Assembly: GCA_031290755.1 (NCBI GenBank)
Contig: JAITMY010000037.1
Location: 1 to 5,436, forward strand
Direction: 5' to 3'
DNA length: 5,436 nt
Origin: Prevotellaceae bacterium
GTDB taxonomy: Bacteria; Bacteroidota; Bacteroidia; Bacteroidales; UBA932
Below are positions 1 to 5,200 of this stretch, in pieces (within the stretch, counting starts at the first letter, position 1; each line of letters opens with the position of its first letter). A model generated the notes under the pieces. It did no database searches. It had not been told where the DNA came from and saw nothing but the letters and a program-made list of their open reading frames with translations. Made by a program: the position numbers and the translations under genes.

Positions 1-2
1 TC

Positions 3-929
3 ACCCCGCAGGTGCTGCGCGACACCCTCGGCGAGCAGGCCGAGGAGGTGGCGCAGCGCTTCATGGAGGAGCACCGCCCAGGGCAGCTGCGCTTCCGCGA
101 ACCCTACCGCACCCAGCGCGGCGTGGAGGCCGCCCTCAAGGAGGGCGAAACCGCCCTCAAGGCGCAGCTGTTCGACCTGCTGAGCGAGGTGCTGCTCATT
201 GAAGACCGCCGCGCCCCCGCGCACTACCACCCGCGCATCGCCATGCACAGCACCCGCTCCTACCGCGCCCTCGACGAGCAGCAGCAGCGGGCGCTGGACG
301 CCATCTACGTGGACTTCTTCTACCACCGCCACAACCAATTCTGGAAGGCGCTCGCCCTGCGCAAGCTGCCCGCCGTGCGCTACGCCACCGGCATGATGGC
401 CTGCGGCGAGGACTTGGGCATGGTGCCCTCGTGCGTGCCCGAGGTGATGCAGGCGCTGAGCCTGCTGTCGCTCATCATCCAGCGGATGCCGAGCGACAGC
501 AGCGCAGAGTTCGCCCGCCTTGAGGAGGCGCCCTACCTCTCGGTGTGCAGCCCCGGCAGCCACGACACCAGCGGCCTGCGCGAGTGGTGGGAGGAAGACC
601 GCGAGGCCACGCAGCGCTTCTACCGCCACGTGCTGCGGCGCGAGGGCAAGGCGCCCGCCGCCTGCGAGCCGTGGGTGGCGCGGGAAATCATCCTGCAACA
701 CCTCCGCGCCCCCTCCGCCTGGGCGGTATTCCCCCTGCAAGACCTGCTGGCCACCGACGCCGCGCTGCGCCACCCCAACCCCCGCGCCGAGCGCATCAAC
801 GTGCCCGGCAACCCCCACCACTACTGGCGCTACCGTATGCACCTCACCCTTGAGGCGCTGCTGCACCGCCCCGCCTTCGCCCAGAGCATCCGGGGCATGG
901 TGGCCGAGGCGGGGAGGGGTGCCTTGTAA
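3..929 (+). CDS. malQ: 4-alpha-glucanotransferase (amylomaltase, GH77), C-terminal part
   Basis: This is the 3' part of a cytoplasmic amylomaltase, which transfers alpha-1,4-glucan segments between maltooligosaccharides in glycogen and maltodextrin metabolism. The frame is already open at base 3 (T-P-Q-V-L-R-D), so the gene begins left of the window and no true start is visible; 308 codons are present before the TAA. The GEDLGMVP motif (Glu codon at 408-410) matches the GH77 acid/base glutamate. SPGSHDTS (Asp codon at 564-566) matches the conserved HD of the transition-state aspartate. The nucleophile aspartate and any N-terminal starch-binding modules would lie upstream. Stretches such as the WWEEDR, CEPWV, LQDLL and NPHHYWRYRMHLTLE segments fit, from memory, the long Bacteroides-type MalQ proteins. 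Base composition is strongly GC-rich, unlike the small genes that follow. Confidence in the family is high. Confidence 0.95.
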   Translation, partial: TPQVLRDTLGEQAEEVAQRFMEEHRPGQLRFREPYRTQRGVEAALKEGETALKAQLFDLLSEVLLIEDRRAPAHYHPRIAMHSTRSYRALDEQQQRALDAIYVDFFYHRHNQFWKALALRKLPAVRYATGMMACGEDLGMVPSCVPEVMQALSLLSLIIQRMPSDSSAEFARLEEAPYLSVCSPGSHDTSGLREWWEEDREATQRFYRHVLRREGKAPAACEPWVAREIILQHLRAPSAWAVFPLQDLLATDAALRHPNPRAERINVPGNPHHYWRYRMHLTLEALLHRPAFAQSIRGMVAEAGRGAL

Positions 930-940
930 CAAAAAAATGC

Positions 941-948
941 TACCTTTG
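941..948 (+). promoter_or_regulatory. Bacteroidota-type -7 promoter element for the toxin-antitoxin operon
   Basis: TACCTTTG matches the Bacteroidota sigma-ABfr -7 consensus TAnnTTTG exactly. It lies 33 bases upstream of the start codon at 982, just after the malQ stop. The partner -33 TTG is not at the usual 19-21 base distance; the nearest TTG (924-926) is only 14 bases away. The upstream element is therefore weak or absent. Confidence 0.65.
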
Positions 949-981
949 TAGCCAACATAACGAATTAAACGTAGAAGCACT

Positions 982-1185
982 ATGATACAGACAGTTCATT
1001 TAGACGATACCACGCTCAACGGTAAAAAATTGCGGAGGGAGCTGCACCGCTACAAGAAAGGTGTCCGGTTTGACAACCCTGCCACGAACGGCACGGTACC
1101 GGAAGGGTACATGACAAGCAAGGAGTTTAGGATACGTGCCTCTATAAAGGTCAATAAATTCTGCGACAAGCATGGTATTCTATAG
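982..1185 (+). CDS. small protein, putative antitoxin of a RelE/ParE-type pair
   Basis: This 67-residue protein is basic overall and has no signal peptide or membrane segment. Its C-terminal half (roughly residues 40-67: PEGYMTSKEF, then RASIKVNKFC and DKHGIL) resembles, from memory, small Bacteroidota proteins encoded immediately upstream of RelE/ParE-like toxins. I cannot assign it to a named antitoxin family, and no classical ribbon-helix-helix or helix-turn-helix is obvious. The role is inferred mainly from position: the downstream toxin-like ORF starts inside its last codons (overlap 1172-1185), which implies translational coupling. The ATG at 982 sits 33 bases after a TACCTTTG promoter box and is preceded by an A-rich leader without a strong Shine-Dalgarno, usual for the phylum. 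The gene is clearly less GC-rich than malQ, which suggests horizontal acquisition. It could instead be a regulator that is not a toxin neutraliser. Confidence 0.75.
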   Translation: MIQTVHLDDTTLNGKKLRRELHRYKKGVRFDNPATNGTVPEGYMTSKEFRIRASIKVNKFCDKHGIL

Positions 1186-1483
1186 CAGGCAAGCCGACAA
1201 TGATTTAGACAACCTACTGGAGGGGTTGCTAACATGGCAAAAAATCGCCTTGTCGCGCAAATTTTGCATGGACTACGTAGCCCGCATTATCAACATTTGC
1301 GACAGCTTGAGCGCGAAAGCCTACCATGCTAACGCCATGTATGAGACCCACAAGCAGTATGGTAAAAAGGTGCACAAGTATTTGCACAACAAGAACACCA
1401 CGTGGTATATCATCTACGACATAGATGCTTTCGGCAATATTTTCATCAACAAAATCATCAGCAACTACCTAACCATCTCCTAA
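1172..1483 (+). CDS. RelE/ParE-family toxin-like protein
   Basis: This 103-residue protein has the length and layout of a RelE/ParE-superfamily toxin. It starts with a short beta strand (MVFYSRQADNDLDN), followed by helices containing the LLTWQKIALS and DYVARIINICDSL segments. The C-terminal beta-rich part is basic, with a YGKKVHKYLHNK stretch, then TTWYIIYDID and IFINKIISNY. Members of this superfamily act in the cytoplasm, either as ribosome-dependent mRNA interferases or as gyrase poisons; the sequence does not let me choose between them. The closest resemblance, from memory, is to Bacteroidota proteins annotated as RelE/ParE or plasmid-stabilisation proteins. The start overlaps the upstream putative antitoxin by 14 bases. 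No T-tract terminator reads in this direction, so transcription may continue into the opposing SGNH gene. It is AT-richer than the flanking metabolic genes. Toxicity is inferred from family resemblance and gene arrangement. Confidence 0.75.
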   Translation: MVFYSRQADNDLDNLLEGLLTWQKIALSRKFCMDYVARIINICDSLSAKAYHANAMYETHKQYGKKVHKYLHNKNTTWYIIYDIDAFGNIFINKIISNYLTIS

Positions 1484-1490
1484 AGCCATT

Positions 1491-1522
1491 AAAAAAGCGG
1501 CATTGCAAAAGCGCAATGCCGC
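1491..1522 (-). terminator. intrinsic terminator of the MBOAT-SGNH operon
   Basis: A perfect 10-bp stem pairs GCGGCATTGC (1497-1506) with GCAATGCCGC (1513-1522) around a 6-base loop. Read on the minus strand it begins two bases after the SGNH stop codon (1525-1527), and it is followed by six T residues (complement of 1491-1496). This is a textbook rho-independent terminator for the minus strand. Read on the plus strand no T run follows, so it should not efficiently stop the convergent toxin operon. Confidence 0.88.
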
Positions 1523-1524
1523 CG

Positions 1525-2424
1525 CTACCGCTTCACCTCCTCCGCCAGTATTGCCGACAGCTTCGCCGCGCCCTGCCTGCTAACATGGCTGACATCCGCA
1601 AAATCTGCCGGGGCAACAAACCGTTCATCGCGCATGTAGTTGACGTACGAAACGTTGTCGTAGCCCGCGCGCAGCGAGTCAACGGCCACGTACAGCAGCC
1701 GCAGCTGCTCCTTGTCAAAGCCGGCGTAGTACGCCTCCATAACAGGTGCGCTCACCAGCAGCAGCCGCACGCGGTGGCGTTGGCACAGCTCCGCCATTTG
1801 CCGGAGGTAGCTAAAGTTCAGCGCAAACAGCTCCGCCCTTTGCGCTGCGGGGGCGGTGCCTCTTAGCAGCTGGCGCTTTACATCATCGGTAAATCCAGGA
1901 GGAACATTATCCTTCCACCCTTTGGCGCCGAGCGCAACGTAGCGCCCCCGAAAATAATTGTAGATAGCTTTCCTCCAATCCGTGCTACTGCCAAGCTCGT
2001 AGCTATACTTAGAAAGCACGCCATGCTCAGAGCAGCCCGAGTAGATTTGATATTTACAGATAAAGTTGGGGTTGATCCCGCGCTCCAAATCATAGCATAT
2101 GTGGAAGTACCCAACCGGCAAGATGACCACCCTGAGCCGGGGCAGCGAATCAATGTAGCGCTTCAGCAGCAGGTAGTCGTAGCGGTGCGATTGCCCAATA
2201 ATGGCAAAGTTTACGGCGTACTGCTCAAAGGCGTGCGGGTTGATGCGCCCGTCAAAGTGCGAGGCGCCGTGGATTAGTACCTCCACCGAGTCTTTGCCAG
2301 ACAGCAGCATGTCGCGCTTCTCCTTGTAAACATTCGGCAGCTTCCGAGCTAAAATCTCTAACGCTACCGGCAGCGGGACGATTAGCAGGCCGAAAAGGGC
2401 GCAGCGCAGCAAGATCTTTTTCAT
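1525..2424 (-). CDS. membrane-anchored SGNH/DltD-AlgJ-like protein, partner of MBOAT acyltransferase
   Basis: This protein has 299 residues from the ATG at 2424. I preferred that start over an upstream in-frame one because it gives a clean N-terminal lysine-led hydrophobic anchor (residues 4-22) and starts just past the MBOAT stop. The rest is probably extracytoplasmic. Block I of the SGNH hydrolase fold is seen as HGASHFDGRINP, with candidate nucleophile Ser55. NFAIIGQS (72-79) resembles block II. ADVSHVS near the C terminus supplies the block V DxxH (Asp277, His280). This pattern is that of DltD- and AlgJ/AlgX-type proteins, which work with an MBOAT protein to move acyl groups, usually acetyl, onto a secreted or cell-wall polymer. 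The gene lies 10 bases downstream of the MBOAT gene on the same strand and ends at a strong terminator, so it is the last gene of that transcription unit. The acceptor is unknown, and the protein could be an esterase instead of a transferase. Confidence 0.85.
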   Translation of the reverse strand: MKKILLRCALFGLLIVPLPVALEILARKLPNVYKEKRDMLLSGKDSVEVLIHGASHFDGRINPHAFEQYAVNFAIIGQSHRYDYLLLKRYIDSLPRLRVVILPVGYFHICYDLERGINPNFICKYQIYSGCSEHGVLSKYSYELGSSTDWRKAIYNYFRGRYVALGAKGWKDNVPPGFTDDVKRQLLRGTAPAAQRAELFALNFSYLRQMAELCQRHRVRLLLVSAPVMEAYYAGFDKEQLRLLYVAVDSLRAGYDNVSYVNYMRDERFVAPADFADVSHVSRQGAAKLSAILAEEVKR

Positions 2425-2434
2425 ATAAGATGAT

Positions 2435-3868
2435 TTAGAATTGAAAGTAAATAAAAACCCCCTGTTGCCCCTGAAAAATGATGATGGCCGCTGCAACCAC
2501 GTAGTAGATGCCCCAGCGGACAGCGCGCCTCTGGGGCAAGCGCCGCAGGGCGTGCTCACTCCGCCGCCCCAGCCACTCCACCGCAACCAGCGCCAGCACA
2601 GCCAGCATGGACTTGCCCGCCGACGCCCCCGACATCCCCGGCATCTCCGGCAGCCCCGGCGAGCACATCCGCGCCGCGTAGTCCGCCGCCTGCCCGATGC
2701 TTTCTGCCCTGAAAATTATCCACCCCACCGCCACCAGGCCAAACGTAACGAGCATGGCGCAGCCTTCCCCGAGCGACGGGAGCAGCTTACTTTGCGCAGC
2801 AATGCCCGCCTGCCTGCGGTTCTTGCCAAGCAGCAGCAGCGGCGTAAACAGCAGGGCGTGGTAGGCGCCCCACGCGATAAACGTCCAGCTGGCGCCGTGC
2901 CAAAGGCCGCTCACCAAAAAAATAATCCACGTGTTGCGCACCACCCTCCCCTTGGCGCAGCGGCTGCCGCCGAGGGGGATGTAGAGGTAGTCGCGAAACC
3001 ACGTGGTGAGCGAAATGTGCCACCGCCGCCAGAACTCCGCAATGTCGCGCGAAAAGTACGGAAACGCAAAGTTGCGCATCAGGCTGAAGCCAAACAGCCG
3101 CGCGGCGCCAATGGCAATGTCGGAGTAGCCCGAAAAGTCACCGTAAATCTGAAAGGCAAACAGCACCGCCCCTACCGCCAGCGTGCTGGCGGGCAAGGTG
3201 TCGTACAGGCCAAAAATCTCGTTGACCGACACCGCGCAGTTGTCCGCCACCACCATCTTTTTGAACAGCCCCCACAGCATTTGCCGCATCCCGTCCACCG
3301 CCTGCGCGTAGTCCAGCGTGCGCTTCTTGTAGAACTGCGGCAGCAGGTTGGCCGCGCGCTCGATAGGCCCCGCCACCAGCTGCGGAAAGAAGCTCACGAA
3401 GGCGAAAAACGCCACGGCGTCGCGCGTAGGCGCAATCCTTTTGCGGTACACGTCGATGCTGTAGCTCAAGGCCTGAAAGGTGTAGAACGAAATGCCGACC
3501 GGCAGAATAATGTTCAGCGTGTGCACCTCCGGCGCGCTGCCCAGCAGGGTAAACGCCCCCACAAAGCTTTCTACAAAAAAGTTGTAGTACTTGAAAAAGC
3601 CAAGTATCGCAAGGTTCACCACGATGTTGGCCACCATTGCGGCGCGGGCGCGGTGCGGATATTTTTGGATGAGCCATCCGCTGGCGTAGCTGCACACAGT
3701 GGTGGCGGTCATCAGCACGAGGAACCGCCAGTCCCACCAGCCGTAGAACAGGTAGCTGGCCGCCACCACAAACACATTTTGCCACCGCCGGCTGCGCCCA
3801 AACGCGAGCCAGTAGAGCAAGAACACCGCCGGCAAAAAGACGGCAAAATCAACAGAGTTGAAGAGCAT
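2435..3868 (-). CDS. MBOAT-family membrane-bound O-acyltransferase (AlgI/DltB-like)
   Basis: This is a polytopic inner-membrane protein of 477 residues, the usual length for the AlgI/DltB type. The family moves an acyl group, normally from a cytoplasmic donor, across the membrane for O-acylation of an extracytoplasmic glycan or polymer. Visible motifs in order are ILPVGISFYTFQALSYSIDV (121-140), FQIYGDFSGYSDIAIG (239-254), FWRRWHISLTTWFRDYLYIP (279-298, containing His284) and SGLWHGASWTFIAWGAYH (320-337). His324 of the last motif corresponds to the invariant catalytic MBOAT histidine. The C terminus ends in FIYFQF, a frequent ending in Bacteroidota members. The ATG at 3868 opens directly into the typical MLFNSVDFAVFLP start. 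It is followed 10 bases later by an SGNH-type partner gene. I found no TAnnTTTG box in the region just upstream, which instead holds a 21-bp repeat array. No polysaccharide synthesis genes are adjacent, so the substrate is unknown. Confidence 0.95.
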   Translation of the reverse strand: MLFNSVDFAVFLPAVFLLYWLAFGRSRRWQNVFVVAASYLFYGWWDWRFLVLMTATTVCSYASGWLIQKYPHRARAAMVANIVVNLAILGFFKYYNFFVESFVGAFTLLGSAPEVHTLNIILPVGISFYTFQALSYSIDVYRKRIAPTRDAVAFFAFVSFFPQLVAGPIERAANLLPQFYKKRTLDYAQAVDGMRQMLWGLFKKMVVADNCAVSVNEIFGLYDTLPASTLAVGAVLFAFQIYGDFSGYSDIAIGAARLFGFSLMRNFAFPYFSRDIAEFWRRWHISLTTWFRDYLYIPLGGSRCAKGRVVRNTWIIFLVSGLWHGASWTFIAWGAYHALLFTPLLLLGKNRRQAGIAAQSKLLPSLGEGCAMLVTFGLVAVGWIIFRAESIGQAADYAARMCSPGLPEMPGMSGASAGKSMLAVLALVAVEWLGRRSEHALRRLPQRRAVRWGIYYVVAAAIIIFQGQQGVFIYFQF

Positions 3869-3883
3869 ACGGCGCGTAGGGGG

Positions 3884-4309
3884 CTAAAAGTTGGCTGATT
3901 TTCCGGTTTTTTGCACGCACAAACGGCTTACTTGCACGTGCAAACAGCTTATTTGCACGTGCAAACGGCTTACTTGTGCGCACAAACGGCTTATTTGTGC
4001 GTACAAACAGCTTATTTGCACGTGCAAACGACTTATTTGCGCGTACAAACGACTTATTTGTGCGTACAAGCTGTTGATTTGTGCGCACAAGCTGCCGATT
4101 TGTGCGTGCAAACGGCTTACTTGTGCGTACAAATCGGCAGCTTTTAGGCCTAACGCTTCACCCGCTCGCCGCAAAAACCTTACCTGCGCGGGCGAGCCTT
4201 GTAAGCTACTGATTTTTAGCGATTTTTTTGGGGGGGGGGGGGGGTAAACCCAATGCTGGCGCGGGTTTCCGAGCGCAGGCGCAGCGATGGGTGTTGAGGG
4301 TGCTACCAT
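3884..4309 (-). CDS. doubtful 141-codon heptad-repeat ORF through the 21-bp array
   Basis: This minus-strand frame opens with an ATG 27 bases after the MNT gene and stops 15 bases before the MBOAT start. It has no recognised domain. Its N-terminal part includes five prolines encoded by the homopolymer at 4230-4244. From about residue 60 it becomes a run of heptads of the type L-(Y/H/C)-(A/V)-Q-(I/V)-(S/N/G)-(R/S/C), with I/V and L spaced 3 and 4 apart as in a coiled coil. Against coding status: the 21-bp unit is a multiple of three, so other frames on both strands also stay open; no promoter box or ribosome binding site is seen; and the composition is wholly set by the repeat. The same-strand fit between neighbours is the only positive argument besides the heptad. 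I treat it as a candidate only. Confidence 0.25.
   Translation of the reverse strand: MVAPSTPIAAPALGNPRQHWVYPPPPPKKSLKISSLQGSPAQVRFLRRAGEALGLKAADLYAQVSRLHAQIGSLCAQINSLYAQISRLYAQISRLHVQISCLYAQISRLCAQVSRLHVQISCLHVQVSRLCVQKTGKSANF
3911..4132. repeat. array of eleven 21-bp units with palindromic 12-bp cores
   Basis: Cores begin at 3911, 3932, 3953, 3974, 3995, 4016, 4037, 4058, 4079, 4100 and 4121, an unbroken 21-bp period. Every core fits TTGYRCGYRCAA. Five are perfect palindromes: TTGCACGTGCAA (units 2, 3 and 6) and TTGTGCGCACAA (units 4 and 9). The 9-base spacers are ACRRCTTAY after units 1-7 and 10, and GCTGYYGAT after units 8 and 9. Unit 11 is followed by ATCGGCAGC, the reverse complement of the unit 9 spacer. 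The 21-bp period is two helical turns, so all palindromes would face the same side of the DNA. The array lies between the MNT and MBOAT genes and could be a protein-binding array, a structured RNA or a repeat-coded protein. The function is unknown. It is not a CRISPR: the spacers are short and nearly identical. Confidence 0.95.
4089..4143. repeat. 15-bp inverted repeat closing the 21-bp array
   Basis: AAGCTGCCGATTTGT (4089-4103) is repeated exactly in inverted orientation as ACAAATCGGCAGCTT (4129-4143). It encloses the last two core units, and four T residues occur at 4142-4145. The interior adds a few further G-T and G-C pairs, so RNA or single-stranded DNA could form a long hairpin. It resembles a terminator on the plus strand, but no plus-strand gene lies upstream to need one. 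Confidence 0.8.
4164..4197. repeat. GC-rich imperfect hairpin
   Basis: GCTCGCC (4164-4170) pairs with GGCGAGC (4191-4197). Two more pairs are possible inside if one G is bulged, leaving a loop of about 15 bases. No T run directly follows on either strand, so it is not a convincing terminator. It lies in the gene-free stretch between the repeat array and the G tract. Confidence 0.4.
4223..4244. repeat. T7-G15 homopolymer tract
   Basis: Seven T residues (4223-4229) are followed directly by fifteen G residues (4230-4244). G or C tracts of this length are prone to slipped-strand length change, the usual basis of contingency loci. Here the tract lies 93 bases downstream of the MNT stop, about 360 bases upstream of the MBOAT start, and inside the doubtful heptad-repeat frame, where it encodes prolines. 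The exact length may be a sequencing or assembly uncertainty. Confidence 0.9.
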
Positions 4310-4336
4310 TTTTTTATTAGTAAAGTAGTTGCCAGC

Positions 4337-4654
4337 TTAGTAAATTTCCACTCCTGTTCTTTGAATTTCGTCCAGAAAGCCGGCGTAGTCGGTGTCGCGG
4401 GCAATCACGTGGGGTTCTATGCGAAGATCCACCTGCCGCGTCAAATTCCAAAGCGGGGGTTCGGTTACCATGAAATCGTAATCGTCTCCGTAGCTGTCCA
4501 CCACAAACGCCACATCAATATCGCTGTCCTTGTGGGGCGTCCCCTTGGCGTAGGAGCCAAAGAGGTACACCCTGTCTATCTTCAGCGGAAAGGTGGGCGT
4601 TACCAAGGTTTTGTATGCCCTCACTTTGGCAATAATATCGTCTCTTTTATCCAT
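4337..4654 (-). CDS. MNT-type minimal nucleotidyltransferase (HEPN-MNT module)
   Basis: This 105-residue soluble protein belongs to the polymerase-beta-like minimal nucleotidyltransferase superfamily. The diagnostic block is LFGSYAKGTPHKDSDIDVAF (31-50): GSY is the nucleotide-binding GS motif, and Asp45 and Asp47 of DIDV are the metal-binding pair. A third acidic position is available in VDLRIEPH (Asp76). All expected catalytic residues are present, so it is probably active. In characterised HEPN-MNT systems such as MntA-HepT, the MNT protein is the antitoxin and AMPylates the HEPN toxin using ATP. Here the start codon lies inside the upstream HEPN gene (34-base overlap), which implies coupled expression in a fixed ratio. 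No terminator was found just after the stop codon. An alternative is transfer of a nucleotide to another substrate; antitoxin activity is inferred from pairing. Confidence 0.92.
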   Translation of the reverse strand: MDKRDDIIAKVRAYKTLVTPTFPLKIDRVYLFGSYAKGTPHKDSDIDVAFVVDSYGDDYDFMVTEPPLWNLTRQVDLRIEPHVIARDTDYAGFLDEIQRTGVEIY

Positions 4655-5025
4655 TGCTGTAGTGCTTTAGTTTGCTCTATCATTGCTTCACATTTTGCAT
4701 GGCTCAAGGTTTGCGCTATACTTTTCTTGTATTCGGGATACCGCGCCTCAATGTTGAGCGGCGTTAGCGCTACGACAAACTTTTTTTGCTCATCGCTCAA
4801 CATCTCGAACAGGTCACATCTCTCGGCCAGATGTATCAGGTTATGAATAAAAGGCGGCGTGTCCTCTTTCAGCTTTGTGTAGCAGGCTTTGAGTATTTTT
4901 TCCACTACCTGATGGCACATAAAGCTCACGTACAAGTAGCGCCTGCTCTGGAGCATAGCCACTGCGGTGTCCATATCGTAGTCGGATATGCCTACCCAGT
5001 ACTGTATTTTTTCTTCAATGGTCAT
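4621..5025 (-). CDS. HEPN-domain protein, putative toxin partner of MNT
   Basis: This 134-residue all-helical protein starts at the ATG at 5025. That start is preferred over an in-frame GTG nine codons upstream, because MTIEEKIQYWVGISDYDMDTA is the typical family opening and the GTG would lie almost on the promoter box. Recognisable HEPN features are the CHQVVEKILKACY helix (37-49), the PFIHNLIHLA segment (58-67) and ARYPEY (94-99). HEPN proteins next to MNT genes often act as RNA-targeting toxins through an Rx4-6H motif. I cannot find a canonical Rx4-6H or the Rx4HxY of HepT here; the nearest arginine is that of RYPEY, with a histidine 13 residues later. It therefore belongs to the other common HEPN class (RYP type), whose activity is less clear. 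It overlaps the MNT gene by 34 bases and has its own promoter. Confidence 0.9.
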   Translation of the reverse strand: MTIEEKIQYWVGISDYDMDTAVAMLQSRRYLYVSFMCHQVVEKILKACYTKLKEDTPPFIHNLIHLAERCDLFEMLSDEQKKFVVALTPLNIEARYPEYKKSIAQTLSHAKCEAMIEQTKALQQWIKETILLPK

Positions 5026-5057
5026 AGCGTTTAATTTTAGTGTAAAGCTCACGCCGA

Positions 5058-5087
5058 CAAAGGTACTACATTTTTAATATATACAAA
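5058..5087 (-). promoter_or_regulatory. Bacteroidota promoter of the HEPN-MNT operon
   Basis: On the minus strand, TTTG (5087 to 5084) is followed after 18 bases by TACCTTTG (5065 to 5058). This nearly equals the Bacteroidota consensus of TTTG, 19-21 bases, then TAnnTTTG. The HEPN ATG lies 32 bases further downstream, which fits a short leader. Confidence 0.75.
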
Positions 5088-5148
5088 GCGTATGCCAAAG
5101 ATTTTTTTCCATCGGAAGCCCCCCTTTTTTCTTTTCAGGAAAGTTTAG

Positions 5149-5156
5149 TACCTTTG
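5149..5156 (+). promoter_or_regulatory. Bacteroidota -7 promoter element for sufS
   Basis: TACCTTTG matches TAnnTTTG exactly, 44 bases before the sufS start. At the expected -33 distance there is only a T-rich tract (5125-5130) instead of a clear TTTG. It is divergent from the HEPN-MNT promoter, with 83 bases between the two -7 boxes. Confidence 0.7.
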
Positions 5157-5200
5157 CGGGCGACAGCAATGTTTAAACCACTAAACCCTTACGCTTAACT

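Noticed and set aside
520..951. Plus-strand and minus-strand frames inside malQ
   Set aside because: These are alternative-frame shadows with skewed Arg/Pro/Ala composition inside a well-supported GH77 gene.
2425..2586. Upstream extension of the SGNH gene to an ATG at 2586
   Set aside because: The extra 54 residues overlap the 3' end of the MBOAT gene in another frame, have shadow-like composition, and would bury the hydrophobic anchor that normally starts such proteins.
2441..3898. A 485-codon open frame on the plus strand opposite the MBOAT gene
   Set aside because: Its translation is low-complexity, rich in Arg, Pro, His and Ala, with no domain. It is the antisense shadow of the GC-rich MBOAT gene, which has full family motifs.
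3911..4132. CRISPR array
   Set aside because: The intervals between palindromic cores are nine bases long and nearly identical, not unique spacers of about 30 bases, and no cas gene is present.
3849..4147. Other open frames through the 21-bp array on both strands
   Set aside because: They stay open only because the unit length is a multiple of three. They have no supporting start context, and one overlaps the MBOAT start.
4246..4268. AAACCC/GGGTTT hairpin after the G tract as a terminator
   Set aside because: It has only six base pairs with an 11-base loop and no T run on either side. This is too weak to support.
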